Shown one piece after another: positions 14,701 to 23,419 of a stretch of 34,313 bases of DNA. Numbering within the stretch: the stretch's first letter is position 1; the number at the start of each line of letters is the position of its first letter. Location: IMG/VR virus record IMGVR_UViG_3300025098_000151, positions 1 to 34,313 of that record; one strand, 5' to 3'. The position numbers and the translations under genes are program-made. This DNA comes from a virus. The notes beneath the pieces were generated by a model. That model was not told the origin of the DNA. It did no database searches and was given only the letters and a program-made list of their open reading frames with translations.

Positions 14701-17655
14701 TGCCTTGCTAATCAGAGCGGCTGCGTTTCCGTCTTTTAAACCCACACGCCACATCTCGGCCTCACGGGTCAGCAAGTCTTTGAATGTGCGAAGTGGCTGA
14801 TTGCCATCGATAAACATCTTGAAGAGCGTCTGCTCTTCGTCAGTCTCGGGCACAGGCAGATCTAGCTCTGCCAGCTCGCTGAACAGTGGAGCGCCTGCTA
14901 CCTTGTCGTCGTAGCTCTTGCGCTGCAGCGGAATGTCGTCTTTGCCCGTGCGGAATGGGGTCTGCCCTTTGATAGCCTCTTCAAGCACGGCTTGTTTGTT
15001 GCTGGTCGGCGGGGCCAATGGGGCGAAGTACAGCTCCCAGTGATCGGGGTTCCAGTTGTCGGCCATCGGCTGCCCTCGACGAGGTAGGCCAATCAAGTCT
15101 CGAAATGTTCCGCCCTTGGCGGCCTGCTTGGCCGTTGCTTGCCGAATTGGAACAGACGGGCCTGTTGCTTTCGGGCCAGTGTAGACTGCGACGAGGTACT
15201 GGTCGGCTTTAGCCATTGGTGTGGCCAGCATCTTGTCGTCGGCAGCGCTGCTGGTGGCTCCGTAGTCGAAGCGTGTCGCGCCGTTCTTGTCTAAGAAAGT
15301 GGCAACCGCACGGTCGTCTGCCTCCTTGGCCATGCGCTTGGCTGCTGGGGCCATCTCTTGGTTCTGCAGCACCCGGTCGAGAGCCTCGCGTGCTTCTTCC
15401 AAAGTCTCGCCAGCGAAGGACTTGTTCATATCAGCGCTGTAGATGACGATGCTGCCCCTCGGAGCCATCTCATCGAAGCTTTCAGTGGTCGCTGCCTTCA
15501 CGCTGCCACTGGACTTGTAGACCACGTAGCCACCTTGAGCGCTCAGCGTTTCGGTCATGCCGTCTTGAGCCGCGTTCAACTCGCTCGTGCTGTCCATCCC
15601 CTTGCGGAACTCACGGTTGATCTGAGCCAGTGCTTTCTTGCGAGGTTCGGGCTTGCCTGCTGCCTTCAGCTCTTCAGTAAGCGTCTTCAACCGTTCCTTC
15701 TCGACGTCGGTCAGGTCAGCAACCTTGCGCTTGCTGGCCTCCATCTTCTTGCCGAGGATGTCGCGACCGAACACGGGGCCATCTTTGGTCAGGCTTTCTC
15801 GTGCCAACATCTCTGCGTAGTTGCGCTCGACGGAGTTGAACGTCGGAAGGTTGAACGACTTGCGCAGGATCTTCTGCAGGCCGCCAGCGATACGAGTGGT
15901 CCGCTTGGTGGCAGGGTCGACGTTCTCGACCAGACTGCGGCCAGCCAGCTCGTCGCCAGTGGCCAGTTCTTCCATGGACTTGGCTGTGCGGTCGGCCATT
16001 CGGGCGGGGGTAGGCCCGTCGCCTGCTATGGCGGCACGGTCAACTTCGCCAAATGCCTTCTCGACGGCCTTGGTCAGGTCCATCGAGGTCTTGAGTTCTT
16101 GAACCCGGTTGTGGACCTGCTGCTGGCTTGCTGCGTCCAGCGCGGTAAAGCGGCCAAGGAACTCAGCAGGGAAGGGGTTGTTCGCAATGGCTTCGGCTAT
16201 TGCTGCTGCTTCAGCTGGATCAACGCCAGCTTCTTCGGCGGCGCGCTCAGCGTTGGCTGCCGTGTCCTCCGGTGTCCCTTTCTGTCCCGTTCTGGTCTCT
16301 GCTGCCTGCTTCTCCGCGACAACCTTGGCGGCCACAGATGTCGGGGTTTCTGCTGTTGCTTCAGCAACCGGCTCTGCGCCGCGTGACGTGATGAAGTCGC
16401 GGATTTCATCAAGGCGCAGACTGTTGGTTACTTTGCCGGGGGCGTCGCCGTTCATGGCACGCGAGATGACAAACTGTTCTAGTTCTGGGTCGTTGAACGA
16501 TCCAGTTTTGGGGTCTGTCGTCACGTCGATGTTATTCTCGGCGGCGGCCTTCTGTGCCTTCACAGAAACTTTTCCGTTAGTCCGCTTACTCATGTCGGGG
16601 CCAGCAACGGGGGCAGCTTCAGGCACGGCTTCAGGCGCGGCCTCGCCAGCAACGGCTTCGGTTGTCTCAGTGGCCGCCTCCGTAGGGGCGCCAGCTAGTG
16701 AGACGGGGCTTTCGCCGTCTGCCGCAAATGTTACGGCGCTGGTGTCGTAAGACATTGCCTCAATGTACTCGCCGACAAGGTCGTCTTCGAGGTCGAGCTT
16801 GCCTTGGCCACTGGCCGCTGCGGCGTCTTGCAGGAGAGCCATCTGGTGCTGATCGGGCGTGGGTGTTGCCGGAAACGCTGGGGGTGTGGGCACTGCGGCT
16901 GCCGAGGTGGTCTCTTCGGCTGGGACATCTGGGTCTAACCGTGCTGCACCGCCACGGAAGATCGCGCCACCTGCGCCACCCAATGCGCCACCGATACCTG
17001 CACTGAATGCGGCCTCGCCAGCGACGTCAGCTGCCAACCGGCCAAGGGAGAACTGGTCTTGCAAGCCAAGCTTGATGTCGACGTTCTGGTTGCCAACGGA
17101 GTAAACGGCACCGAAACCTGCGCCGAGTGCGCCTTCGTAGGCTGCACCACGGAGAGCGCCAGCTTTGGCTGCTGCAATGGTTGGGCTTTTGCCTGCCATC
17201 GTGGCGATTTGGGCGGCCTTAGCGACACCCTTACCGCCTGCGCCGATGAAGCCACCGACAAGGTTGATGGGGTCAAGGACAAGCGCCTTGGCGTAAGAAG
17301 GAAGTGCTGTTCCGGCACCAACGCCGCCCTTCTGGAAGAAGGCTGGCAGCTTGTTGTGCGCATCGCGGAGACGCGCCTGTCGAGCGCGGCTTTCTGGCGT
17401 AGCTGCCTCGGCGCGCTGGTAGGCGTTGAATGGGCCAATGGTGGCATTCAGCTTGCTGAAGGTCTGGTCGTCGTAGAACTTCCGCATCAGCTCATCGTCG
17501 TCGGCGATGTAGATGCCTCGGTCTTCAAATTCCTTACGGACGTCCGCCACGACACGCGGGTCGGACATGATGTCCTCGCCTCGAACGTCGGAGTAGGTGG
17601 TCTGTGGGGCGGAAGAAAGGGTCGACGAACCCAGCAGTGAGGACTTGCGGAACAT
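8782..17655 (-). CDS. Giant (2957 aa) polyvalent virion/ejection protein with a metallopeptidase motif
   Basis: This is by far the largest gene. The first 250 residues include a Gly/Ala-rich membrane-active stretch. An Ala/Glu/Pro-rich linker follows (around 330-450). A zincin site HELGH at 1097-1101 has a likely third ligand Glu1152 in QEVFANLF. Segments resembling ADP-ribosyltransferase-type polyvalent domains lie at His1769, Tyr1845 (ATYISSDP) and 2017-2050 (AAGYDGI then VYAIFNGDDIRSL). The C-terminal ~900 residues are helical and resemble large ejection proteins. Position after the internal virion proteins fits a packaged protein injected with DNA. ATG 17655 is preceded by GGAGAA. Metallopeptidase is the firmest domain call; the ART-like call is tentative. 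Confidence 0.75.
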   Translation of the reverse strand: MFRKSSLLGSSTLSSAPQTTYSDVRGEDIMSDPRVVADVRKEFEDRGIYIADDDELMRKFYDDQTFSKLNATIGPFNAYQRAEAATPESRARQARLRDAHNKLPAFFQKGGVGAGTALPSYAKALVLDPINLVGGFIGAGGKGVAKAAQIATMAGKSPTIAAAKAGALRGAAYEGALGAGFGAVYSVGNQNVDIKLGLQDQFSLGRLAADVAGEAAFSAGIGGALGGAGGAIFRGGAARLDPDVPAEETTSAAAVPTPPAFPATPTPDQHQMALLQDAAAASGQGKLDLEDDLVGEYIEAMSYDTSAVTFAADGESPVSLAGAPTEAATETTEAVAGEAAPEAVPEAAPVAGPDMSKRTNGKVSVKAQKAAAENNIDVTTDPKTGSFNDPELEQFVISRAMNGDAPGKVTNSLRLDEIRDFITSRGAEPVAEATAETPTSVAAKVVAEKQAAETRTGQKGTPEDTAANAERAAEEAGVDPAEAAAIAEAIANNPFPAEFLGRFTALDAASQQQVHNRVQELKTSMDLTKAVEKAFGEVDRAAIAGDGPTPARMADRTAKSMEELATGDELAGRSLVENVDPATKRTTRIAGGLQKILRKSFNLPTFNSVERNYAEMLARESLTKDGPVFGRDILGKKMEASKRKVADLTDVEKERLKTLTEELKAAGKPEPRKKALAQINREFRKGMDSTSELNAAQDGMTETLSAQGGYVVYKSSGSVKAATTESFDEMAPRGSIVIYSADMNKSFAGETLEEAREALDRVLQNQEMAPAAKRMAKEADDRAVATFLDKNGATRFDYGATSSAADDKMLATPMAKADQYLVAVYTGPKATGPSVPIRQATAKQAAKGGTFRDLIGLPRRGQPMADNWNPDHWELYFAPLAPPTSNKQAVLEEAIKGQTPFRTGKDDIPLQRKSYDDKVAGAPLFSELAELDLPVPETDEEQTLFKMFIDGNQPLRTFKDLLTREAEMWRVGLKDGNAAALISKASLFYGYMSRVLPQGITYPQATRAAAYRALEGIYRDADTETLEMLKRLMAGVKSDGAPNIVGEAMPFDQAGTYRPAAVQVDEVGVQQFAFKSSGTIALNPQSLYFHPMHAMLHELGHWSTDYVLTPRIKADWFKELATYIDDSGNLRLDKLGLGDAPEALDVGSNFQEVFANLFTKWGSDKVFRKSLQAKGMTFFEKLGKIFNQLFDFFMSGGVPENFDPIFSNILGDTERLIYRIDDLANPPKDKTARAIQSRYDFLQELKGDWTAAVEQGGALEGLAIKTVGFLHSLTNTKNQNAYIARKSGGSTRGNNTGTFEPVAFIAFPIRKAIADINELVEVIDTSKSTNQYGYNPEAETLPFLTTEFDPVKYERIAQGWTGVADTQGVIAEALQKVDDQLRDRFEAFAAGQYQMKLDKGIKAQKEKASIGPSKAEKTALKKGRWKVFANSAFSPDNVNKTDETLAKNAAKVSVPVDASVEELAGLLDFTPRTGPLGGQERAIAQLIKRKLDAEPVYDGPALDTSLSDPAKLYSMMLASFHANDMDDFAKYRAAYRSVGGKENMPPQDGMVDALRLTEISENGLNQDGVSLNARPQIQRLQEKMNVRRDDETASTMRQLFFRTMNLVGGTKAGDGPARESVLAPLFGLQPDPSGPALTEDSQLYRNLRTQLRQIALGLKNGEDTVRDLALLAIRGSNDLDLNSINGRPADEFMADAVVQLLSGKTTFDRVFPNSPDRSVFLQRARNYMDRTGYLANGLVASKSLRKKYPGLTVYGDMFATNKRPITAMHGVGNAVAPEVAADAFSEVLKHGTAQLRAGIQRFTKGAFNVLPNGMPTAMYIPVRRGSQVDNQGRAQTNGMFGMATYISSDPVGALRTKNGDIPARTGMEAQAQDLVERVASIDEDLLRLRGQQAMAETSAEALAARDRVSTLLDQREGLLEKLDDTGRSFDDVAPVVTRAQSIANFQETAQYGPNSEMTKLLASAITDADQRAGLLFGQTLDDVTDGDDLFMHAVDVLERAGLGSGQARNVIIQRLRAAGYDGIAGTINDEGAARPVYAIFNGDDIRSLRAPDLPIEPDEDAVLQSGVGASFWELVASETKLPPSAAGAVEDHLGLTKKVPGEVAKAISEMITGSRATVGVQQALRALIDGAEQRLQKAGMGTLSAKFNDFTAEHTRKTGQIIMPMLEGDKNKKLVGLNNLPGMPANLLSKVSNYMTTSWQGNKVLFKNFDEPAPLGRIRAAMIDPKKVGSLANDSERQMYKHLRGAFQKQLERMQTAGILVGDLGPDYFPQVWNPEYIRRDEEGFKGLMFSYFKEEQRTASNDEAKAFADKVYSNITNNDTGVVDFDPDSPKALIDSADFTRLLKFHQVAPELLESAQKYQEQSLMATVVRYFDETERVIQQADYFGVNGHGIMDYAKAAQEGKSGIIELLQSEKRFTTNRRTVGPDGLEQKTETIGISMLPPALAKKTGEKAFAEAQLGNFEGARKVMYDAYAANSRPITYTRRVDAIIDALKDFKGKEAQITQDDLIAVNGYSRLIMRKSASKDASQSMRNVSRSLRAFQNVTLLSYATISSFSDLAMPIIRSGDFKAAWQGWSKYIGDKDYRDTIRRIGIAMDGITHERMAQLVGDGSNIVQSTFFKMTGLTPWTNMQRAGAAAIGEHGLRHHMEALKKMGPAAQSSPAYNRHARELIKFGMSYDPSQPIPKLGGGTPADEMFERAVIRFTDATIFSPKPHDMPLFANSPWGAMVYQLKSFAIMYGRFAKEMTVDEAGMAWQALSKGDYGTAAQYMKKPALLMTLGPAVAAGSIAGKDLVMARGGEEGQSVGINQTTKLSNTFGPEWSNEQLDAMSGWYFQSFMQAGGLGLLGDIFRTTAEQQDNGAYGRERIASTILGPTFGLFNDALKISEGVGDAVGEAMGGEGSPGKQRQAIRSVVGRAPLVGGNRALKEALTDLKPVEGKSSGIGGSTYKRTTYGTTDF

Positions 17656-17717
17656 TAGGCTTCTCCATTTGTTCCGCCGAGTATCGCTGTCCCGCTTTTA
17701 GCTGTCGTCCCGGTTAG

Positions 17718-19964
17718 TTACCGCTGGATAATTCGTGCGCCGGATGGAAGGCCTTGGCTTGGCCTCGGGGTCTCAAAGCCTTCAACCCGCGAAGGGTTAT
17801 TGAAGTTGGCATACTTTCCTACTTCCATAGCAGTTAATGAAGACTGGGTAGATTGTCTCAGCCACAACGTAAAGTCTCCAACCAATGCTTCTCGTGTCTC
17901 CGCGTCGAGACTTGGGATGAGTTCGACCGTTGCTTTGAACTGGCTACGTGCGGCTATGCGAGCATCGTTGTAACGTGGGAAGGGTGCGAACGGTTTAGTC
18001 CAGTTTGTGTCAATGTAATTTTGCGCCCACCCTGCCAAAACACCGGCCAGACTAGACTTGTTCTTAGCAAAGTTTGTGAGGCCACTGTCGTCTCGGAAAG
18101 AATTGAACACGTCAATCGACGCGGCTACTGCCTTAGCAACGTCCGACTTGATGGTTTCGTTGGTCAACGCTTCTACGAGAGGAGTGTCTGGGAGGACAGC
18201 GTTTTGGTTGAACTGCATTCTGCCAACTTCGTCGCTGGTGATCGTGTTCTCCCTCCTTGCTGTTGGCACTACTAACTCAAGGACAGACTCGACCTGTTCG
18301 TCCCCAAACTCAGCCTGCATGACCCCAAGCGCTACGTCTTGTAGTTTAGCTTGTTCCGCCGCCTCGTTGGCTTCGCTGGAAACCATTACTGACGCGGCGT
18401 TCTCGCGGCCAAAGGCCAGCATGCTTTCGTAAGCGTCGTCGAACGTCGAGGCAAAGGCTTGGCGGTCGTAGCTTGAATGCATCGAGGCTGGCAGAACATC
18501 GAGAGGGTAAACCCCTCCATTGGCGTAGATTTCGGCAATCCGGTCGTTCAGCGTCAAAGACTTAAAGTAGTCCATCCGAACCTTTTGTTGAGCCAAGATT
18601 TGCTGTTGTTCGTATAAGCTGCCTGCTGCAGCGAGTTGCGCTTTGACTTCAGCGACAACGCCTTCTAGCTCCTTACGCTGGCCATCAAGCAGAGCCGCGC
18701 CACTCTCGGCTTGGCCCTCATTGAGGACCGCCTGCTCGCGCAGAGTGGCCAACTCGCTTTTGTCGAAGATGCCAGCTTGGTCAAGCTGCCCTTTAAGGCC
18801 AGCGAGCTGGTTGCCCATATTTGTTAGTGGGGTTAAGTCCGCTGTGCCGTCTTTGTTGAGAGAAAAGAACGGCGCAACAATTGCTTGGAACGCATCCAAC
18901 TTGTCGAAAGGAATGACCCGGCTGTCCAACACGCCACCGTTATTCAACTGGCTTTCGTAAATGTCCTTCAGCGAGATCGGGATAGCGTTCTTACCTTCAC
19001 CAACTGTAATGGAAAGAGAGCTTGGCTCGTCGCCTTCTAACGCGGCGTTGAAACGAGTGTCGTCTAAGCCTTCATCGTATAGGCGCACAAAATTAGTTGC
19101 TTCAAGAGCCTGTGCAATTTGCGCCGGGGGCAGGGTACTACCTTCTCGCTGAGCCAGTTGTACGGCGTCTCGCTTCAGCATCTCATACCCGTTCGGCCCC
19201 GCGTACTTTCCCGGATTGTTCTCAAATAGGGTTGGCAGGGCTTCTTCGAACTGACGCTGGGCGATCTGAACCCCGGCGTTGCCCACTGACATCGGGGCAG
19301 AGGGTGCCGACGAGGTGGGCATCGGGCCATAAGTGTTTTGAGCTGTGGCCGGAGACCGGGGGGACTGGCCAAACCTTTCGGTTACTATCCGCCTTGCGTC
19401 CTGATCCGTCATAAAGGGGTTCTGACCTTTGAGGCTCAGCTCAAATTGGTATAGCGCCTGCTCTTGTTTGAACTCCCGGTCGTACTTCGCCTGTGCCAGT
19501 TGGTCCTCTTTTTGTGCTTGCTCTGCTTCGAAATTTGCCTTGATGCCCTTGGCCAACGCGAAGTTTTCTGGCGACAACTCCATACCAGTTTTACGCAGGG
19601 CTTCGTCTACATCGACACCAGAATTAATCTGTTCACGGAGAAACGCGCTCTCCGTATTAGCCATGTTCAAATTGTCAACGCGCAGCTTTCTGGCTCTGTC
19701 GGCTTCAGCCTCTTGCTTGCGGCGCAAGTTTTCTGCGGCCATGCGTTGGATGCTGGAAGCGTCGGGCAGAGCTACGCTGCCGCCGGGAGTGGTGGCGCCT
19801 AACTGCTTTACCTTGGCATGGAAGTCCATCGCCGTGGCGTTGGGGTTGTTCGCTTTCCAGCGCTCAAACTCATCGCGAATAGCAGCGCGTTCGTTGCGGA
19901 TTTCATTGCGGCGTTTTCGAGCGCCCTGCGCAAATGCGCCAACGGAACCAAGTGCGTAGAACAT
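17718..19964 (-). CDS. Internal virion protein, 748 aa
   Basis: No catalytic motif is seen. The protein starts with a short hydrophobic stretch and a basic helix (GARKRRNEIRNERAAI), then has a long charged coiled-coil region around residues 90-170, a Pro/Ser/Ala-rich linker, and a helical remainder. Size, composition and place between the glycine-rich protein and the giant protein resemble the internal core/ejection proteins of T7-type podoviruses. The start ATG overlaps the previous stop as TAATG. The function is inferred from gene order. Confidence 0.6.
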   Translation of the reverse strand: MFYALGSVGAFAQGARKRRNEIRNERAAIRDEFERWKANNPNATAMDFHAKVKQLGATTPGGSVALPDASSIQRMAAENLRRKQEAEADRARKLRVDNLNMANTESAFLREQINSGVDVDEALRKTGMELSPENFALAKGIKANFEAEQAQKEDQLAQAKYDREFKQEQALYQFELSLKGQNPFMTDQDARRIVTERFGQSPRSPATAQNTYGPMPTSSAPSAPMSVGNAGVQIAQRQFEEALPTLFENNPGKYAGPNGYEMLKRDAVQLAQREGSTLPPAQIAQALEATNFVRLYDEGLDDTRFNAALEGDEPSSLSITVGEGKNAIPISLKDIYESQLNNGGVLDSRVIPFDKLDAFQAIVAPFFSLNKDGTADLTPLTNMGNQLAGLKGQLDQAGIFDKSELATLREQAVLNEGQAESGAALLDGQRKELEGVVAEVKAQLAAAGSLYEQQQILAQQKVRMDYFKSLTLNDRIAEIYANGGVYPLDVLPASMHSSYDRQAFASTFDDAYESMLAFGRENAASVMVSSEANEAAEQAKLQDVALGVMQAEFGDEQVESVLELVVPTARRENTITSDEVGRMQFNQNAVLPDTPLVEALTNETIKSDVAKAVAASIDVFNSFRDDSGLTNFAKNKSSLAGVLAGWAQNYIDTNWTKPFAPFPRYNDARIAARSQFKATVELIPSLDAETREALVGDFTLWLRQSTQSSLTAMEVGKYANFNNPSRVEGFETPRPSQGLPSGARIIQR

Positions 19965-21790
19965 TATCTGGGCACTCCGTTGTCGACGTAGACCCTCGGG
20001 CCAATCTGATAGGCATTGCCGTTGTTAGTTTGCTGACCTTCGCGCCTTGCCATGTAGTCCTCGAAAATGTTGCCTAGCTCCGCCAAGTTCTGGCTGGTCT
20101 GCTGGCCGTAATACTTTGTTTGGGCGCCGTAGTTCGTGGCCATATCTCCATAACCGTCTTGCAGGCCGCCCATCAGATTAGAGACGAGGTTCGGTGAGCT
20201 GGACGCCCCTATCATAGCGCTTGGGGGGCTGAAGTTACCTTGCACTGCGCTTGGCATGCTGAGCTGCTGGCCGATGCCGCTAGGCAGCGAGCCAGAATAC
20301 TGCGCCGAGTTGATGGCCACTGGTGGGGCCACGTTGGCTGACCCGAAGCGTTGTTGTAGCACGCTGGAGCCAATCGGAATTGGCGCAGCCACGTTTGCTG
20401 ACGGCAGAGCGCCCATCAAGTTGCGGCGCTGGTCGAAGCCAGCCAAGCCAACGCTGGCTGTCTCACCCATGATGGCGTTGCGCGTTGCGATGTCGTTCTG
20501 GATGTCGTCGAACAGGAGGCCACGTTCGCCGGAGATGTAAGCCAGTGCTTGCTGCTCGGCCTGCATCTGAGTGGCGGCGAGGTCATCGGCCAAACGCTGG
20601 GCCATGCGGCTGCGGGTGTCGCCCGGATCGGTGGCCGCGATGCCACGACGGCGGAGGTCGGCTTCGTTGAGGCTGGACATCTGCTCGATGACTTCGTTGT
20701 AGCTGTCTCGGGCCGTGTCTCGGTAACGTCCAACTTGCGCGTCGATCTGGCCTTGGGTCAGTGGGTCCATCCGGCGGATGTCGCCCAGACCTTCTTGCAC
20801 GCGGCGCAGCTCGTCTTGGAAGCTAGTCAGCTGGCTGTCGAGGCTGTTGCGGATGCGCTCTTCTTGCGAGCGTTCGTCAGCGGCAATGCCTTGCGCACGT
20901 TCGAACTGCTCGACGCTGTACTGTCTCTCCGCTTCGGCACGATACTGGTTGTCGTAGTATTGGCGCAGCTCTTGATCGCGCTCGCCCTGTGCGATCTGCT
21001 GGGCACGGTACAGCTCCTGCAACGCGAACTCGCGCTCTTGCTCAGCGATCATCTTGTTCTCAAGCATGAAGCCAAGCTGCTCAGCGCGCTCAGCGGCGGC
21101 CTGCTTATCTACGAACTCTTGGCGCTGAATAAAGTAGTCGCGCTCTTGCTGGAGCTGTGCGTTGTTTTCGAAGTAAATGTCAAAGGCTTGCTGGCGTTCG
21201 TTCTGGGCAATCGTCTCGTTCAACGCCTGCTGCGAGCGCAGATATTTGCGTTCGCCGTTTAAATAGTCGACCTCGTCCCGGAGCAAGTCCTGCATGAACT
21301 GGAGGTTGCCAGCTTGCTGCTCTATGGCGCCTCCCATGTTTTCGCCAGACTCACCAGTATTCAGAAAGTTAGAAGCAGCTCCAATTCCAGCCAGACCAAG
21401 TTGAGTTTTTTCGTACATGCTTAGACCTCCTGCCGCAGCAGCGCCGCTTGTTCCGCCGCCTGCTGCGGCTGTGGCACCGCCGCCAAGGAATGCGCCGCCA
21501 CCAAAGCCCGCCAAGCCAGCCGCCGTGGAGCCATAGTCCAACAGAGCGTCGCTTTCGCGGCTGCCAGTCATTTTGCTTTCGGCAAAATCATAAAGTTGAT
21601 TGGCTCCGGAGAACCCCGCCGTAGCACCTGCTGCTGCCCCGACAGGGCCGCCGAGAGCAAAACCGGAAACGCCGCCCACCACGCCGCCGATGGAATTTGC
21701 AAAAATGTTGCCAAGGTTGTTCAGAACCCCTCTTTCCGAGTTCCAGATGCTGTCGGAACCATCGTTGAGGTCATAGTCAAAAATTTCCAT
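19964..21790 (-). CDS. Internal virion protein with Gly-rich membrane segment and long coiled coil, 608 aa
   Basis: Residues 25-130 are rich in Gly and Ala with hydrophobic runs (SIGGVVGGVSGFALGGPVGA), a pattern found in ejection proteins that insert in membranes. Residues about 155-400 form a long Gln/Glu/Arg coiled coil (repeats such as QEREFALQELYRAQQ). The C-terminus is Ser/Pro/Ala-rich. It probably belongs to the ejected core with its two neighbours. AGGAG lies 5 nt before ATG 21790. No enzyme motif is visible. Confidence 0.6.
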   Translation of the reverse strand: MEIFDYDLNDGSDSIWNSERGVLNNLGNIFANSIGGVVGGVSGFALGGPVGAAAGATAGFSGANQLYDFAESKMTGSRESDALLDYGSTAAGLAGFGGGAFLGGGATAAAGGGTSGAAAAGGLSMYEKTQLGLAGIGAASNFLNTGESGENMGGAIEQQAGNLQFMQDLLRDEVDYLNGERKYLRSQQALNETIAQNERQQAFDIYFENNAQLQQERDYFIQRQEFVDKQAAAERAEQLGFMLENKMIAEQEREFALQELYRAQQIAQGERDQELRQYYDNQYRAEAERQYSVEQFERAQGIAADERSQEERIRNSLDSQLTSFQDELRRVQEGLGDIRRMDPLTQGQIDAQVGRYRDTARDSYNEVIEQMSSLNEADLRRRGIAATDPGDTRSRMAQRLADDLAATQMQAEQQALAYISGERGLLFDDIQNDIATRNAIMGETASVGLAGFDQRRNLMGALPSANVAAPIPIGSSVLQQRFGSANVAPPVAINSAQYSGSLPSGIGQQLSMPSAVQGNFSPPSAMIGASSSPNLVSNLMGGLQDGYGDMATNYGAQTKYYGQQTSQNLAELGNIFEDYMARREGQQTNNGNAYQIGPRVYVDNGVPR

Positions 21791-21799
21791 GCTCGCTCC

Positions 21800-23419
21800 T
21801 TACGCCAGACCCAGTCCACGACTAAACCCGCTTGTCTGGTAGTAGGGGTCTTCAGTCCCCATGCCCAAGTTGCGCAGGTAGGCGCTGTACTGGTCCGCTG
21901 TCATGTTTGAGTTGAAAGCGCTGCCGCCACCCTGTGTTTGCAGGGCGCGTCGACGTTCGATTTCTTGGCGTGCGATCCGAGCGGCTTCGTCTCTCTCAAG
22001 ATCCGAGCGAGCGCTTTGGATTTGGTTGGTCAACTGCTCCAGCTCGTCTGCTGCCGATGCAGCGTCGAACAAGTCGCGTTGGCCACCAAGGTCGCGCAGC
22101 GCGTCTTCAAACGCACGAATGTCGTCTGGGCGCGTTAGCCGAGCGCCTGCCAGTGCGTCGAGTTGAGCCTGTGCGTCTGTCTCGATCTGACCCTGACGGC
22201 CACGGAGCTGGTCGGCGAGCTGGCCATAGATCTCGTCTTGGTCAAAGATTTCACCACGTAGTTCGTTGGAGCGAGTGCCCGAGCCATAAACGTCGAGTGA
22301 GTTCAACGCGTCGTTGAGTTGGTCGCGGATGTCGTAGACTTCGCTGGCGCTTTGGATGTCGCGCAGTGGCATGCCGCCGGGGATCGGCTTTTCGTCGACG
22401 ATCCCTTCGGGGATCGGCATCGTGCTGTCTGCTGGGCTTCCGTCAGGGAGCGTGTTTCCGTAGAAGCCTTGCAGCGTGTTGCCAAGAGCGCCGATGTCGT
22501 CGCCCAGCATGTTCAGTTCACGCATGCGTCGGTCGCGCATGTTCTGTACAACTTCGCGGTACGGATCGACGTCGCCCGACATGTCGCTAAAGTCATAGTT
22601 CAGCTCGACGTCGAGATTGGGATTGGTGATCTGGTCCAGCTGGCGAGACAGGCCGTCGAGGGCTTGCGCGTTTCTGTAATCGACATCGGTGTACGCGGTG
22701 CCAAAACCAGTCAGGCTGTTCTGTGCGTCTCGGCGTGCTTGGTCGATTATGCCCTGTTGCTGGGTGCGGTCTTGGCTCAGACGGCCAATGTCGTCCAGCG
22801 CCATTTGGATACGGCCAATGGTGCTGGCATCCGCGTTGTTGTTCTGCGCATTGGCCAGCATGGCGCGCAGGTTTTGCTCTGCTGCGTCGAGGTCGTTGTT
22901 GACCGTGTAGCCGTCGTAGTTGCCGAGCTGTGAGTTCAGTCCGCCAAGAAAGTTGTTGGTCGGGGCTTGAGTGCCTTGCGTGGGTGCTGGGGCGCTGGAC
23001 TGGCCTTGAGCGGCGTCGCCTTCGTAGAAAAAAGTCGGTGTTGTAGCATCCTCGTTGGCATAGCCGTAGCCCGTAACGCGTTGGCCGGTCGCTGAGTTTA
23101 CAACCGGGCCACCGTTCACAGAGTGGTTGCCGTAGCCGATTGGAACGCCTGCCGAGATCAGCGTGTTGACCCTGTCGTTGTAAGCGTTGGCTTCTGGCGA
23201 CCTAGCAAAGCCTGCCGCATAAGACCCCTCGGCGGCTTTCATCGCGTCAGTCTTTGGAACGTATGGCTTTTGCGCACCAAACAAGCTGACGTTTGCGCGT
23301 CCCGCGTAGTTGCCGCTCGCGTACTTGTGCGGCGTGTCAGCCATCTGTTGACCCATGCTGCCTTGCTGGGTGGTGTTGCCCGCGAGGTAAGGGGCGGACC
23401 CCTGCAAAAAGTTATTCAT
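21800..23419 (-). CDS. Virion structural protein, 539 aa
   Basis: The protein is Gln/Asn/Gly-rich at the N-terminus, acidic in the middle, and has a coiled coil near 400-500. It ends in ADQYSAYLRNLGMG and a short tail. No family is recognised with certainty. The position between a tail-fibre gene and the internal virion proteins suggests a tail or internal component. Residues 14-20 (GNTTQQG) are encoded by an 18-nt stretch identical to one in the scaffold gene. The start overlaps the upstream stop as TAATG. Confidence 0.55.
   Translation of the reverse strand: MNNFLQGSAPYLAGNTTQQGSMGQQMADTPHKYASGNYAGRANVSLFGAQKPYVPKTDAMKAAEGSYAAGFARSPEANAYNDRVNTLISAGVPIGYGNHSVNGGPVVNSATGQRVTGYGYANEDATTPTFFYEGDAAQGQSSAPAPTQGTQAPTNNFLGGLNSQLGNYDGYTVNNDLDAAEQNLRAMLANAQNNNADASTIGRIQMALDDIGRLSQDRTQQQGIIDQARRDAQNSLTGFGTAYTDVDYRNAQALDGLSRQLDQITNPNLDVELNYDFSDMSGDVDPYREVVQNMRDRRMRELNMLGDDIGALGNTLQGFYGNTLPDGSPADSTMPIPEGIVDEKPIPGGMPLRDIQSASEVYDIRDQLNDALNSLDVYGSGTRSNELRGEIFDQDEIYGQLADQLRGRQGQIETDAQAQLDALAGARLTRPDDIRAFEDALRDLGGQRDLFDAASAADELEQLTNQIQSARSDLERDEAARIARQEIERRRALQTQGGGSAFNSNMTADQYSAYLRNLGMGTEDPYYQTSGFSRGLGLA

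Noticed and set aside
15358-16386. 342-codon rightward open frame inside the giant gene
   Set aside because: It is antisense to continuous coding of the 2957-aa protein, its composition is Cys/Leu/His-rich shadow-like, and it has no promoter or ribosome site.
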